Source: Rhea pennata (taxonomy: Eukaryota > Chordata > Aves > Rheiformes > Rheidae). Taken from it: a stretch of 64,000 nucleotides of DNA. The position numbers and the translations under genes are program-made. Below the pieces are notes generated by a model. It saw nothing but the letters and a program-made list of their open reading frames with translations, made no database searches and had not been told where the DNA came from. Below, in pieces: positions 1 to 11,526 of this stretch (position 1 is its first letter; each line of letters begins with the position of its first letter). Where the stretch lies: positions 6,029,001-6,093,000 of the forward strand of contig NC_084671.1 in the NCBI RefSeq assembly GCF_028389875.1, given 5' to 3'.

Positions 1-1640
1 AAGTCACCGCGTCCCTTGCTTGACTAAGTGCAGCAAAGAAAACAGGCAAACATTTTCAAATATTTGCAGCTTTATAGTAAAAGAAAAAAAAATACTTTTT
101 TAATGCAGTATTATAATCACTGTAAAAAAACAGTAGTGATCATCTGGATTTCCAGAAAGAATAGAGTTGCCCCCCCCCCAACCCCCAGATTAGGGGCCAC
201 AGCTTTGCGTGTTTTATGGAAGCGATCAGCACAGCAAGGACGGCACAAGATGCTGCTGCTCAAGCACAGCATCTCCCACCTCCCTTGGCCCTACTTCGTC
301 ACTTTTCAATTACGCTCGAGCAGCTGTTGGCGAACGAGCCCCCAAGGCTTTTGACAACATTTATCTCCCCTTCCGTACTCTTCATTTAGATTTAGGAAGC
401 TCAGGTGGGATACACAAGACTGTTGCTGCACTTGTTTGTGCTTTGGCAGCTGAGTAACATGCCTTAAGGGATTTGCCAGTAAAAACAATGCCGAAAAAAA
501 CAGAAATTCATCAGAAAGTTAAACAATTCACTAAGCATACTCCAGCGTACACTGGCAGCTTTGATCAAGCATCATAGCCTTTGCGAATCCATTTTCTGAT
601 ACCTAACAACTACAGTAACACTAATTCCACTGAGTTTTTACTGTAATTACCTGTGAATCTTGCTTTCTGTTTTTATGTGTTTAAAAACTCACTTTACACA
701 GCCACTTCAAGAGGTGGCTCCTTCTAACAGCCATCAAGCAAGTTCACTGGTGCACTGGAACCTGGGAGTAAATATTCTAATTACTCCTGCAAGGAAGGTA
801 CTACGAGTCTGGCAGAGAATACTGTACTGAAATGGATATGCATGCAGTATTTACTACAGCTGGAGGCTCATAAATACCACTCTTTGGCACCGAAAACTAA
901 CTTAATCTCACTTGGTATTACATAAATGAAAAAATTAGCTTCAAGGATTTTGAGTGACTTGCCCTTAAATGCAGAAAGAACCAGCCACTTGTTTAAAGTT
1001 TTAAGATTATAGAAATAATCCCAAAGTTAAATATGAGAAGAACCATCAGATACACTACAATTCAAGCATGAATATCTATATGGATTTAATGGGATCATTT
1101 CACTGGCAATGTTAAAGCACATCTTATTGCTTCAACTTTTTAATTGTTTTACATAGATGCTGGCAATGAGGTTTGTTCCTACCTCCTTAAATGTGAATTA
1201 CACACAAATCTAGCTAAAAATCTGTATTTGTTATGCTCCAGTTTGGTCTGTGGTTATACTAACAATAGTACAACAAATTACTGGTTTAGCTGAATCAACA
1301 GAAATAAGATCTTGCTCTTTCAAATGATTAAATCTGTTTTTTAACCCAAATAATTAAAAGTAAGCACTTAATTTTATATACTTTCACACAAATCAAAAAA
1401 AAAATAGGTGGTAGTTTTAGTCACAAAATGTTCTAACAAAATTTGTATAAACGTGATTAAGCATCCTGATGCACATGCCCTACATTTTTATCGGTCAAAG
1501 GACTCAGTTCTCTTCCGCTGGACTTCCAGTGATGTCATGTTGAACAGCTTTGATTTCTAGTAACAGAAGCTAAACTGCAAATCAAATAATTCCACAGGCT
1601 GCCTTCAATTATGATTTAAGAAAAACACTACTAAACTAAC
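1..1640. other. Intergenic DNA downstream of RPL22L1
   Basis: AT-rich DNA beyond the RPL22L1 poly(A) signal. It has a short C run near 171-179 and scattered A runs. I see no exon with supported splice borders, no RNA gene and no recognisable transposon. The small open frames at the left edge lack family similarity and look like chance. Confidence 0.5.
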
Positions 1641-1668
1641 CACGCTCTGTTAAACAGAGTACAAAATC

Positions 1669-1674
1669 TTTATT
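1669..1674 (-). terminator. RPL22L1 poly(A) signal
   Basis: AATAAA on the minus strand, 78 nt past the stop codon. It predicts a short 3'UTR of about 100 nt, as expected for a ribosomal protein mRNA. Confidence 0.75.
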
Positions 1675-1751
1675 CACCAATAAGTTAGAGTTCTCATAAA
1701 TAGATGTTCTAGTCTTTTGTACACTGTATTGCGTATAAAGCTAAGCTTCAT

Positions 1752-1896
1752 TTATTCCTCAGACTCTGATCCTTCTTCATCTTGACTGATTTGGAAGTAG
1801 CGTAGTTCATACGTCTCCTTGTCAGAAGCGACGACACGAAGCCAGTCACGAAGATTGTTCTTCTTGAGATACTTCTTTGTGAGGTATTTTAGGTAC
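1752..1896 (-). CDS. RPL22L1: RPL22L1 coding exon 4 with stop
   Basis: Completes the split Arg codon, then reads [35 protein letters not shown] and the acidic tail to TAA. The acceptor is the less common TTTTCAAG. Confidence 0.95.
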
Positions 1897-3502
1897 CTTG
1901 AAAACAGTAATTACATATTAGAACTTTGTCTTAAGTATCTTTTAATGATTCTTACTGTTGTCTGCCTTCCATCTAGGACATTGCTCCAGCAGCACCACAA
2001 ACAGCCTAACTTTTAGATGCTGAATTTTTTCAAGGGGTCGTTCCATTTAACATACACATTACATCCATGAATCAAAAATTATTATGTGCAACAGATGATG
2101 TATCTAAACTTTCATTCTTAGTGTTTGAGGATAATTCAGTGTGATACTAGCTGACTACACAGCACAACACTAGTAACTCAACAGCACTGGAAAGTAACTC
2201 TTAAGCTTTGGCCTAACTCAATAGATACTAGTACAGCTGTACCACCACAACGAAGGGGGGTCCTGTACTTCTGCTCTAATCAATGTACTGATCTACTGCA
2301 TGCCCTAACACACTAAGCAACTTAAGGCTTCATTTGACTTAAGGGATTCTTTTGCCATACACACATACTGCATACAGATAATATTTTAATGCATCCATTA
2401 AAGTAATAACTGCCTGTGAGATGAATGCAGCTATGCTTTTTAAAGGCACATCTTAGCTCAGTAGACTTCTAACGATCTATATCAATGTCTGTATTAAACG
2501 GGTATTACCACGTCTGTATTAGAGGGAGCACTGACTTCAGTTTAAAGAGCTAATACTTTTAAATAGCTAATATTGGTAAAGTCTATCAGCTGCATCACAG
2601 TTGTAATTAACATTTATGGGTGCTGGTAAGACTAATAATTTTTCCATAAAAGTATGTCATGTTCAGCATATCACTGTTCAAAATCCACTATCACAAACAC
2701 AACAGAAGGAAACCTATGCCGACCTTTTAGAAAATTGCTTCTCTGATGTCACGGTGATCTTGTTCTTGAAACGTTCAATGTGAACAGTGTTCCCCAAGTT
2801 TCCAGTTTTTCCGTTGACCTTAACCTTCTCCTTTAGGAACTGTTCCTGTTTCAACATTAGAGCACAAATACAACACTAGGGAATGGTACCCTAGGTGTGC
2901 ACTAGGGAAGGGACCCTAGCCATACAGCACATATTAAAAATCAGTTTACTAAAGCCTGAGAATAAGTATTTGTAAAGAAGTAAGATATGACAACGTGCAA
3001 TTAAAAAATACCCTTGTGACAGTACACGATTGAACTTAAAATGGCTCTATTCATGCATAGGTAGAAAACAGCCTATCCACAAACGAAATTTAAATCCACG
3101 AAGCTTTCAGAAAGTGACCAAAAAGCTTAAGAACACATGCTGATTTCGCTAATTTAGCCTGTAATGCACCAGTGTAGTTCAGCTTTTGGAAATGCTAACG
3201 TTTGGATTCTAACATTCACTGAAGGCACAGGGAAAAAAAATAAATAAAAATCCACTTACGAAATTCCCAGAGTCAAAGATCCCATCTTCAACAGGATGGG
3301 TCAAGTCCAGGCAGAATTTCCAAGTTGACTTTTTAGATTTTCTGTCCTTTTGCTTAAATAAATAAATGGTTTTTTTAAAGAAGGTAGACTACACGCGGCG
3401 TGCGCCGGCAGTACGCCCTTCCCCTCGCCCTGCGGCCCGGGCGCCCCCGCGTCCCCCCGGCTGCCAGGACAACCTCCCCCCGCGCACGCTCACCGGCGCC
3501 AT
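1752..3502 (-). CDS. RPL22L1: Ribosomal protein eL22-like 1, complete, 4 coding exons
   Basis: Paralogue of ribosomal protein eL22. It can replace eL22 in the 60S subunit and is known to bind RNA and influence splicing. Coding exons (minus strand) are 3494-3502, 3260-3352, 2724-2845 and 1752-1896, joined by GT-AG introns with matching phases. They give 122 codons, the same length as human RPL22L1. The protein starts [16 protein letters not shown], continues through [17 protein letters not shown] and [20 protein letters not shown], and ends in the acidic tail [11 protein letters not shown]. That is a full L22e domain with the basic N-terminus and acidic C-terminus of the family. No break is seen. 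The L22L1-type N-terminus and the position beside EIF5A2 favour RPL22L1 over RPL22. Confidence 0.96.
2724..2845 (-). CDS. RPL22L1: RPL22L1 coding exon 3
   Basis: Encodes [19 protein letters not shown] and onward to SEKQFSK, plus the first two bases of an Arg codon. Acceptor TTCCTGAAACAG-type CAG, donor AAAAG|GTCGGC. Confidence 0.95.
3260..3352 (-). CDS. RPL22L1: RPL22L1 coding exon 2
   Basis: Thirty-one codons from Gln4 to Phe34 ([11 protein letters not shown]...FDSGNF). Acceptor TTATTTAAG, donor TTC|GTAAGT, phase 0 at both ends. Confidence 0.95.
3494..3502 (-). CDS. RPL22L1: RPL22L1 coding exon 1
   Basis: Only three codons (Met-Ala-Pro) before the donor CCG|GTGAGC. This minimal first coding exon is typical of the L22 family. 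The ATG sits in a good context (GCGACATGG). Confidence 0.93.
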
Positions 3503-3720
3503 GTCGCCCCCGCGCTCCCGCGGAAAAGAACGCGGCGCCCGCAGCACTCGCTTTTATACCCGCGCGTGTGACGCCACCGCGCACGCAGCGCGCAAGCACG
3601 CACGCACGCAGCGCGGGGCGGGGCCTCGGCGCGCCTGCGCGGTGGCGGCGCCGCGGCCTGTGCCCCACGCGCGTCCCTTCGCCCGCGGGGAACAAACGTG
3701 ACCCCGACGCTGTCGCATCA
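3503..3720 (-). promoter_or_regulatory. RPL22L1 CpG-rich promoter with TATA box and TOP-like start
   Basis: A GC/CpG-dense block upstream of the ATG. TATAAAAG lies at 3551-3558 (minus). Thirty bases downstream, the pyrimidine tract CTTTTCC begins at 3528, where a 5'-terminal oligopyrimidine start would be expected. That predicts a 5'UTR of about 26 nt. GC-rich NRF1-like sequences (GCGCCTGCGCG near 3630-3640) are also present. TOP starts couple ribosomal protein mRNAs to mTOR; the assignment here is inferred from sequence and spacing. Confidence 0.7.
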
Positions 3721-3728
3721 GTCACCGC

Positions 3729-3760
3729 TTTATTTTTATTTTTTTCCCCTCAATTTTATT
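3729..3760 (-). terminator. EIF5A2 distal poly(A) signal cluster candidate
   Basis: Three AATAAA hexamers on the minus strand (3755-3760, 3735-3740, 3729-3734). They are the last ones before the CpG promoter of the next gene, so cleavage would fall only about 160-190 bp upstream of the RPL22L1 TATA/start. Confidence 0.45.
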
Positions 3761-5156
3761 TCTTCTTGACAGGAACGTAAGCATTTTTTTTCCCCTCGTA
3801 CAAAGTCTATGACAAGCTTTTCTAGCTTTAAAGTGTTTTTCATCTGGAAAGTACATAGGTATTTGTTAACAGTAACAAAGGAAGAAAATACTTAGAGAAT
3901 GGACCTAAAGTCTAACTATTTTTTTCCTTATTGAAACTAAAGCATCAAAGCTCACAAACATCTTATAAAACCATTTATCAGCTCCAGCAACCCATGTAAC
4001 CTTAAACATCACTCAACTTTTCACAACACTGAGATTTTTTTTATTTATTTGCGAAGTGGGAAACAGACATACACCTTCCAAACTCTGGTTTTTAAATGGT
4101 GTTAAAAACATACCTTTAAAATACATGAACATTCAAACCCTTCCAGCTGATCACCAGCAGGCCTACTGTCGACTCACAGATCATAGTTTACAAGTTTACA
4201 GGCTTTTTTTTTTTTTTTTTTTTTTCCCCTTTTTGCTAGGATCAGCTAAGTCCCTCATCCTCATTCTCCCGACATTTTCCAACATACACTGAATAATGGT
4301 TATGTTTACAACACAACAAAAGATGACCGAGAACAAGGAGGTGTCTCGGTGATACAGTAATACACAGCAAACATTTAGATTAACTAGGCGTTAAGTCCAC
4401 AACAGTTACTCTCAGATGCCAAATACTTTAGGGCTAGATCGCAGACGTTGGAGACTGGAGACGTTCTCGGCACGTCGCGCTCGACGGCCGAACGCAGCGC
4501 CGCGCACCCCGCACATCACCTCCAAGAGCTTCGCCTCCATCAAAACTCCCAGCGTGTAATTCAGATACTCCAAACATCCTCAACAAGTTTTTTTTTCCTG
4601 AAGTTTACTTCTATTGTAACAAACTACATTCTAATTACTCAACCAAAAAAAAAAGTCATGTTTATTGGCTTTTGAATTCTGTAAGACTGACCTGCAGTAA
4701 CCATTAAGTTTGAACTGTCAACAAATTGACTTCTTTAGATTATGTAAAATAACCTGTATTGTGAAACTACAGACTATGCACCATTTTGGGTACATCATGG
4801 ATTAGAAAAACCTGCAAGAGGCTTGAAAGCTGTTACATTAAAATAATGAAATTCAGCCAACTTCTTAAAAAAAAAAAAAAAAAAAAAAGAAAAAGAAAAA
4901 GAAAAAAAAAAAACAAACAGCCCTGAGAACATGGCTCAACTAGCAAGAGCCTAGTTGAAAAACCACCATTATAAGCAAAAATTAGAAGGATCTATTGAAA
5001 TCTTGAAATATTATTTGCCAATATTTGAGGCAGGAAACACTTCAGTTTTCCCAATTCTGTAAAGTAGTAAGAGAAACTCACCAAACTGTAGCCATAAAAA
5101 AGAAATGCATTATTAGGAGTGGAAATACTTTTCTTCACCTTCTGGTTTTCACAGCC

Positions 5157-5184
5157 TTTATATTAAACAATTTATATTAAACAA
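5157..5184 (+). repeat. 14-bp perfect tandem duplication
   Basis: TTTATATTAAACAA twice, head to tail, inside the probable EIF5A2 3'UTR. Confidence 0.9.
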
Positions 5185-5539
5185 TTGCATCAGCTACTAA
5201 AAGTTTGTAGTTTTAGGTTTTGACACAGCTTAAAGTGTTAAGATAGTGCTACAAAACAAATAGATGGATAAGGTTTGTTTTAATGTAAAGCTTAGAGTAG
5301 AATTTCCCTAAACATAGGTATCTTAAAAATATGCACTTACATGGACTGTTGATCACAAACAAAAGGTTGTTGCAAGTAATTATGAAAGTAAACTGAAACA
5401 TCTTACTTTGAAAAAATGGCTGAAATATTTGCTCTAATTTAGAAGCAACTTCTTACTGAAACTTAGAGATTATGCTTAAGATTCATGCTAAACCACAGGT
5501 TTATGTATTACCTATGGGAAGCTTCATGCATGATGAGCC

Positions 5540-5835
5540 AATGCTCTGCACTTCCACAGCATCTGAAGTGCTTCACAAAAGACGAGTATATAATTAGAAC
5601 AAACCTATATTGAAGTACTGAACCATCTAAATCTTGAAGAACTGAAGGTAGGAATAGAAGGACATCTTTAAATCCCAAGAAGGGCTCTTCCAGAAAGCTG
5701 GAGGCCATAAAACATTTATCTTTAGATTGCTGTAGTACCTGAAAATACCAGGCAGATCAGGACTCTACTGTAGAAACTAGACAAAAACAGCCCTTGTCCC
5801 AAAGAACTTAGTCTAAGTAAATGCTTAGGTTGTAG
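5540..5835 (+). repeat. Probable old repeat in EIF5A2 3'UTR
   Basis: CTTCCACAGCATCTGAAGTG with CTTCACAAAAG, and 190 bp later CAGCCCTTGTCCCAAAGAAC with TTAGTCTAAG. These correspond to the '...catctcaaagtgctttacaaa...' and '...cagtccctgccccaaagagcttacaatctaa' blocks of old amniote repeats, as in the element at 18360-18620. Weak by eye. Confidence 0.4.
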
Positions 5836-7570
5836 ACCGGTGGCATCAACACGTTCCAGAGGATAGACAGTCACCTAAAAGTGGATGAAAGTACTCTTGG
5901 AAGGATAAATCCAGGTCTTACTATTTTCAAGCATTTTAGAAGCATTTTTAATACAGTGATAGCATCTAGAACTTAGGTTAAGTTTGATACAACAGCCTAT
6001 GACTCTTCATTGGACATCATTAACACCATTATCAACGGTTTCAGTCATCTCTAAACTAAACAAAGCCTATCTTTTAGATATCAGTTTGATGGGGAGGCCA
6101 AAAGGACCACAGTGCAGATAAGCTTAAACTACTAAGCATGCACTCCAAAACTATTCTGAAAGCATTTCAATCTCTTCCATCTATAGCTTTTTTAAAAGCA
6201 GTCTGTCATTTCAGTCAAGATGCTATTTATAGAGTTCACCTACGATGCTTACTGTGCTAGGCAAGAGCATGTAGCAGTATCCTACATCTGCCAGGTTTCA
6301 CAGGTAACTGTGCTTTATTACCAGAGTATATTTATTGCTGTCTTTACCTTCATTGTGCTCTTCTCCCTGTCATGAGAAGGCTATGGGAAATGCATGTTTT
6401 TGCCACCTATATAGGCCTCCAAGATTTGTTAAGCCCTAACACAGCAGGTACAAGGGCAAGATCAGGAAAGTTGCCGTGAGCCCTTTGGGAATTAGAGAGT
6501 ACATACCACTAAGCTCAAAACCTTTTAAGTAGTTAACAGCAGCATGAAGTCTGACTCTTACTGCCAACAGAGTATGAATTGTGCATGCCGTCCAGACCAG
6601 CCTGTCAAGTGTCAATTGAGGACAAGTTATCCTCAATTAGCCAACAGCTACTAAAGCTTAAGTTTATGAAACAATTCAATTTATGAACTACAGAGAGGTT
6701 TGAGCCATGGGCTAAGAAGTTCCTCCCTTATTAGGGGACACTAACAATTAGAATTCATGTGTAACACTATAAACAGGAGCAGGCTGGTTGTCCTTCTGTG
6801 ACTAGTTCTGTAAAGCTTTGTTTGCCTGTTAAGCTGCTAACAAGTTAGAGGCATGCACGTGTGTTTTAATGAATCAAAAAACTCCTATGGATAGGAGCTA
6901 GCTTTCTAAACTATGTAGCATTTACTCCTATAATTAAGCCATGGTTGTTCAGTATTGTCTGTCAAGTCTGTATTTTGAATATAATATAGTTTTGTTTTAC
7001 TTTTCAACAAGAATCACATGCATTTAGTTTAGGGTCAGTGCTACAATTTGTCCCACTTTTTGAAAAACATGTGGTCCTTGTGCTACAAAAATATGGTCTG
7101 AACCTGAAGATTAAAACCTGAAGCTGGAAGCACTGCAACAGATTCCCATGGAGTTTGTCACCTTTTATAGTTAAGATAAATACAATAGAGGAAAGCCATT
7201 GAACTGCATTTTTCTGTTTTTATTTTTCAAGTCTGACAAAGGCCTCGAGTGAAAGTCTATAGCTTTAACATCCATCTCACCTTTGTGTTTCCTTAACCTT
7301 TCTATACCATATCTACCCAATATTCCAATTGCCTGCCTAAACCAAAGGTAGGCTTTGACACCATTTAACATTACAATAAGCCAACAAATTGGCAAAGAAG
7401 AGTACAGAGGTAATACAGTTAAGTTGCACATGGCCACGGGGGCTTTGTCAAGCCAGCTGGCATTTTTGATCACTTGAGTTTCTTGGTCTAAAACTTGTGA
7501 TTGGCACCTACAATTCTGCAAGAGTCCCAATCCACAAAATACTTTAAGCTTAAAAAAAAAAAAAGCTACT

Positions 7571-7576
7571 TTTATT
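7571..7576 (-). terminator. EIF5A2 proximal poly(A) signal candidate
   Basis: AATAAA on the minus strand, about 430 nt beyond the stop codon. It would give a short 3'UTR isoform. Confidence 0.45.
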
Positions 7577-8004
7577 GTCAGTTCTATGTAAATATGTCAA
7601 GAAAAATACTATTTGTGCTCTAGGTCACTTTATAATCCTAGATACCTACTAGCTTATCTAAAAGCCCCTGAATACTGTATTTTGTCTGTTCATACAGACA
7701 AACACTGTTTTGCTCAAGCAAATAAAAATATATCCACTAGTAACACCTGATTGGTTTCTCAGATCCATAGCTGAAACCCACAGGAATGTTAAAATAGTTA
7801 CAATTAAGGAATTAAAATCTCAGTGATTTTGAAAACTGCCAGTTAGCCTGCAACACTAATCCAGAATCCAGCACTGCTTTTTAACAATTCAAAAAAGAAA
7901 TGAGGTTGCTTGTGAAGGCCAGAGCTTTGGTGACAATCAGAACCAAATTTAAAGATCTGTGATTTGTCCAGACCTGAGCAGTTGCCCGAGCCTGGTGATC
8001 CTCT

Positions 8005-8064
8005 TTATTTGCAAGGCTTTATGGCTACAGCACATTCTTCATTCATTGCACTTATGACAGATAT
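8005..8064 (-). CDS. EIF5A2: EIF5A2 last coding exon with stop
   Basis: Nineteen codons, [19 protein letters not shown], then TAA. Acceptor TTTTCTTCCAG. Begins Ile where I would expect Val from the human protein; a conservative change. Confidence 0.95.
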   Translation of the reverse strand: MSVISAMNEECAVAIKPCK

Positions 8065-11000
8065 CTGGAAGAAAAGACAGACAGGTGAGCTCCAAAACAC
8101 GCCAGAGGAAACACTCACAGAAGTTACAGACATTCAATTTTAATATCTATCCCATTTCCTCCTTTGAGGAGGAGGGAAGGCTGGAGCCAGTGATTCAGTT
8201 GTTACATGACTTTAATATTTGCCTTCCCACTGGTTTGCTCTTCTGCTGCCTGCTCTTTGCCATCTTGCCTTAGCTAGCAGCTTGAGGTTCATGTAACAGT
8301 GAAAAGCAAACGATCTCCTACAACAGGACCGTATCAGCAACTGGTATAGTCTATGATAGACTACAGCCTACACAACTACTTGTGAACAAATTTGCTAACA
8401 CAGCAAATTAGACTTACGTAATTTTATAGTCAAATCAACAAATGCTTTAAACAACAGTCAGCTCTAAAGTTTCTGACAATTACTACACTTTTTTCTACCA
8501 AACAACCTAGACTTTTACACTGCAAGATTTCAGCACAAAGACTGCATCTTAAGTCATTTCTATGGCTGAAGTTAGATGGCAGAGCTCTACAGCTGGTCCT
8601 GATCAAGTAAGCTCGGAAGTGCCAATCCACACTGTACCAATCTATACTATATGTACAGCACCATTAAGATTCATCTAGACATTTGAGACACACCTACACA
8701 GCCTGACTGTCAGGTAAGCCAGACTTAGGTGCTATATTGAGTGCTGCAACACAGTAAGCCTTCTGCATCTCAAAAGGACCAATTCCCATACTTCTAACCC
8801 TCTTTTTACGAAGAGATATAGGTGGTAAATATCAGGATAAAAAGCATTCTTGGTAGAATCACATGGAATTAACTGTAGCTCTTCTCATCTGCTTTCTATG
8901 CTTACCTGCACATCTTCACTGGCATTGAATTTTCCTTCTATTTCTTTACCAAGATCACCTTCTGGCAGCTTTAGATCCTCACGAACTTCACCACTTTCTG
9001 TCAGCAGGGAGAGATACCCATCCTGAATACCAATCAGCTATAAAGAGAAGTTCATTTTTAGGAAGCTTAACATTAACAGTCATTAGCAGGCAGTAGCTGA
9101 AGATAAGCAGAAGACACAATGAACTCCGTTACAGTAATGTTTTTAGTATTGTATTTGTAACAGTTAAAGAATTTAATTAAAGTCAATTTTAAACAACAGT
9201 TTTACAGTGCCAAAAGTTACAGGCAACTATGGAAAAAGCCAATCTGCTATTCAAGAATCACTGAATTCTGTTAATTACTTCAGATCAAATATAGCCAGCT
9301 TCTACAGCAGAAGCAGCAAGCACTTGTTAAGTTAGAATTGGCATCAGATGCAGCTTAAGACCATCTTGTTGATTCATGCACCCTAGGTAAAGGGTGAAAT
9401 TTAAATGGCAATATATGCTTAGGTTCAAATTTACTTGAAGAGAAATCATGGCTATCCTTTACCTAATAGTTACAGCAGAGGCTGTAACTCTTAAAGAGAC
9501 TGATCTTAAAAGATAAGCTAGAAGAAAGACTGCTCTGAATACGAACTCTTCATTCACCTGTCATTTCTAAAGGCTACTACTAAAACACGAAGTTTGTAAT
9601 ACATAAGCAGGAACTCTCTATCAGCAAACTCCGCTGATTTAGCGGTTCAGTAAATGCTACTGGTTCAACACTGCCACGTCTAGACGGGCAAGTTTGCTGA
9701 ACCATCAATCCAGATCTTCTGACAACAGCACTTTATTAGGTGACAAGCAGTTTCAGGATGAGGATAGTTTACTTGTGGTATCAGGAATTTAAAGCTTCTT
9801 AATACGTGGAAGGTCACAGTTACTATTAACTCACTTGATAATCATTCCTCTTGATATTTGGAACATCCATATTATGAGTTGATGGGCAAATATCTTCATA
9901 TTTTTTACCAGTGAAAATATCGATTCCAACCAAGTGGACCTACGAGAGAAGAGAAAACAATCAATTATGATTGTTCCTAGAAGAGCAGGATACCACTGCT
10001 GTCAGTATTGTTAGTTTCATGTAGTTTAATATTAGAGATCACATGTAGCCTGCAAGACTTGACACAGACTCTTTACTTGTGGTATGAAAATAGTTTAAGC
10101 CTTAAGAGGAAGCCTCTCAAAAACACACTTGCACAGCATACTCTAGAAACACTACACGAGAATGAAAATCTTCCATAGACAGTTTCACTATTGAAAAAAA
10201 AAAAAAAAAAAAAAAAGAAAGCTCAGCACACATGTATGGCTACTAAAAGAACATTTACTTCAAATTCTAGCTCTTCTGGGAAATAGAACAGCATCAGTGA
10301 CAACATGAAGCTTAAAGAGAAGAGAAGCTGCACAGAGATTAAAGCAACTCCCATCTCCCTTTATGCTAGCAGCAGCTGTCCATTGCAGCTAGCACTTGGG
10401 TTACTAGTTTACAGCCTACTCTCACGGCGTCCCTTCACTCTCACAACTGTTTCAGTATTTAAGAAATCCGAGTAAGATACGCCATTAAAAAAAAAAAACA
10501 AAACAAAAAACCCCCACTGCACTGAGGGAAGAGAAGAAGAAGAAATTTTTCCATACAAGTAATTTATGCATACAGAATTGGTATATCCTAGGCCCAACAA
10601 CTCCAAAATACTAGTTAACATGTATCACACAAGGTTTTGGAAACTTAAGAACCTATTAGGTGCATGCTCATAACAAATCTATCTGTTCTAAAACTCTAAT
10701 ATACCCACCATAAAGTCTTGTTGAGTGAGTTAAGGGGAAAGTCTAGACTTGATCCAAGCTCTGGACAGCTGCATAAACCAACTGCTTAGGCAGGAGGACT
10801 GCAGCCCCAGACAGCAGACTAAGAATGTCCCTGCTGGGACACAGGAGGGGGAAGGCAGTCCACACTCAGTGGTGAGAAAACGAAAGAAGCAGACGAAAAG
10901 CAAGCAAAATAGGGCCAGACCAGGCCCACAGAGATATGACTATCTACCGAGCTCCTCTTGATTATGTAACAGAACAGGCACATTTCTGGTAAGCGCTGAA

Positions 11001-11526
11001 GTCTAGTACAACAGGGGAAGTCTGCTAGCGCAAGCGACTCCAAAGCGCTTTGGTAGGGAGGGAGAGCACAATGCCAACCACACCCTAGTGGCTTCATCAG
11101 CCCCCTCCTTCCAGAACTTACTCTGGCCCCGTTACAAAGCCAGGTTTGGCCACCATCAGTATTTATGCCTTTAAGCAAGTGGGGAAAAAACAAAACTGTC
11201 CCCGTCCCCTTCTCCTCTTTATTCCTGGAAACCCTGGCGCTCGCTCCAGCCCGGGGAGGCAGCGCTGTGAGAAGCGCGAGGGCAGGACGCGGGGCAGGCT
11301 GCCAGGTGAGGCGCCATCCCGCTCCCAGGGCCGCGGCGGGCCGGGGGGCGGCGGGACCCACCTTGGCGTGGCCGTGCTTGCCCGTCTTGGAGGTGGACAT
11401 CTCGACGATCTTGCAGGGGCGCCCCTTGAGCACCACGAAGCCGTTCTTCCGCAGCGCCGAGCACTGCATGGGGTAGGTGAAGGAGGCGCCGGCGTCGCCC
11501 GTGGTGAAGTCCAGCTCGTCGGCCAT
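8005..11526 (-). CDS. EIF5A2: Translation factor eIF5A-2, complete, 4 coding exons
   Basis: eIF5A relieves ribosome stalling (for example at polyproline) and aids termination. It works only after Lys50 is converted to hypusine by DHPS and DOHH. Coding exons (minus) are 11362-11526, 9835-9939, 8906-9037 and 8005-8064, giving 153 codons, the same as human eIF5A2. Residues 1-55 contain the hypusine loop [12 protein letters not shown] with Lys50 in place. The N-terminal SH3-like part is followed by the C-terminal OB fold (from about residue 83), ending [14 protein letters not shown]. Position, introns and the C-terminal Cys-Lys ending favour EIF5A2 over EIF5A1 or a retrocopy. Introns interrupt all conserved borders, so this is the parental gene. 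No defects are seen. Confidence 0.97.
8906..9037 (-). CDS. EIF5A2: EIF5A2 third coding exon
   Basis: Forty-four codons, [20 protein letters not shown] to KFNASEDVQ (OB-fold strands). Acceptor CTCTTTATAG, donor CAG|GTAAGC. Confidence 0.95.
9835..9939 (-). CDS. EIF5A2: EIF5A2 second coding exon
   Basis: Thirty-five codons, [19 protein letters not shown] to NIKRNDYQ. Acceptor CTCTCGTAG, donor CAA|GTGAGT, phase 0. Confidence 0.95.
10194..10216. repeat. A23 homopolymer in EIF5A2 intron
   Basis: Uninterrupted 23-base A run. Could be length-variable or mis-called. Confidence 0.9.
11362..11526 (-). CDS. EIF5A2: EIF5A2 first coding exon (hypusine loop)
   Basis: Fifty-five codons, [16 protein letters not shown] to KTGKHGHAK, including hypusine Lys50. 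Donor AAG|GTGGGT. The start is the family ATG in a strong context (GCGGCCATGG). Upstream in-frame ATGs lie in the intron before the predicted acceptor at 11541-11543, so they are not used. Confidence 0.96.

Larger units (their letters stand above)
3715..8004 (-). other. EIF5A2: EIF5A2 3'UTR, probable long form
   Basis: Human EIF5A2 mRNA has a 3'UTR of several kb. Here 4.3 kb of AT-rich, gene-free sequence follows the stop. A proximal AATAAA (minus) is at 7571-7576, others lie further down, and a cluster at 3755-3760, 3735-3740 and 3729-3734 precedes the RPL22L1 promoter. The stretch includes a 22-base T run (4204-4225), an A/AG tract (4867-4912), a perfect 14-bp tandem duplication (5157-5184), an odd CpG-rich patch (4440-4520) and an old repeat (5540-5835). 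True 3' ends need transcript data. Confidence 0.55.

Noticed and set aside
2085-2110. Possible C/D-box snoRNA in RPL22L1 intron 3 (GATGATGT)
   Set aside because: The C box has a mismatch, lies on the strand opposite to the host gene, and no paired D box with a terminal stem was found.
3366-3780. Three overlapping Arg/Pro/Ala-rich frames over the RPL22L1 promoter
   Set aside because: Same GC effect. They cover the TATA box and exon 1 of RPL22L1.
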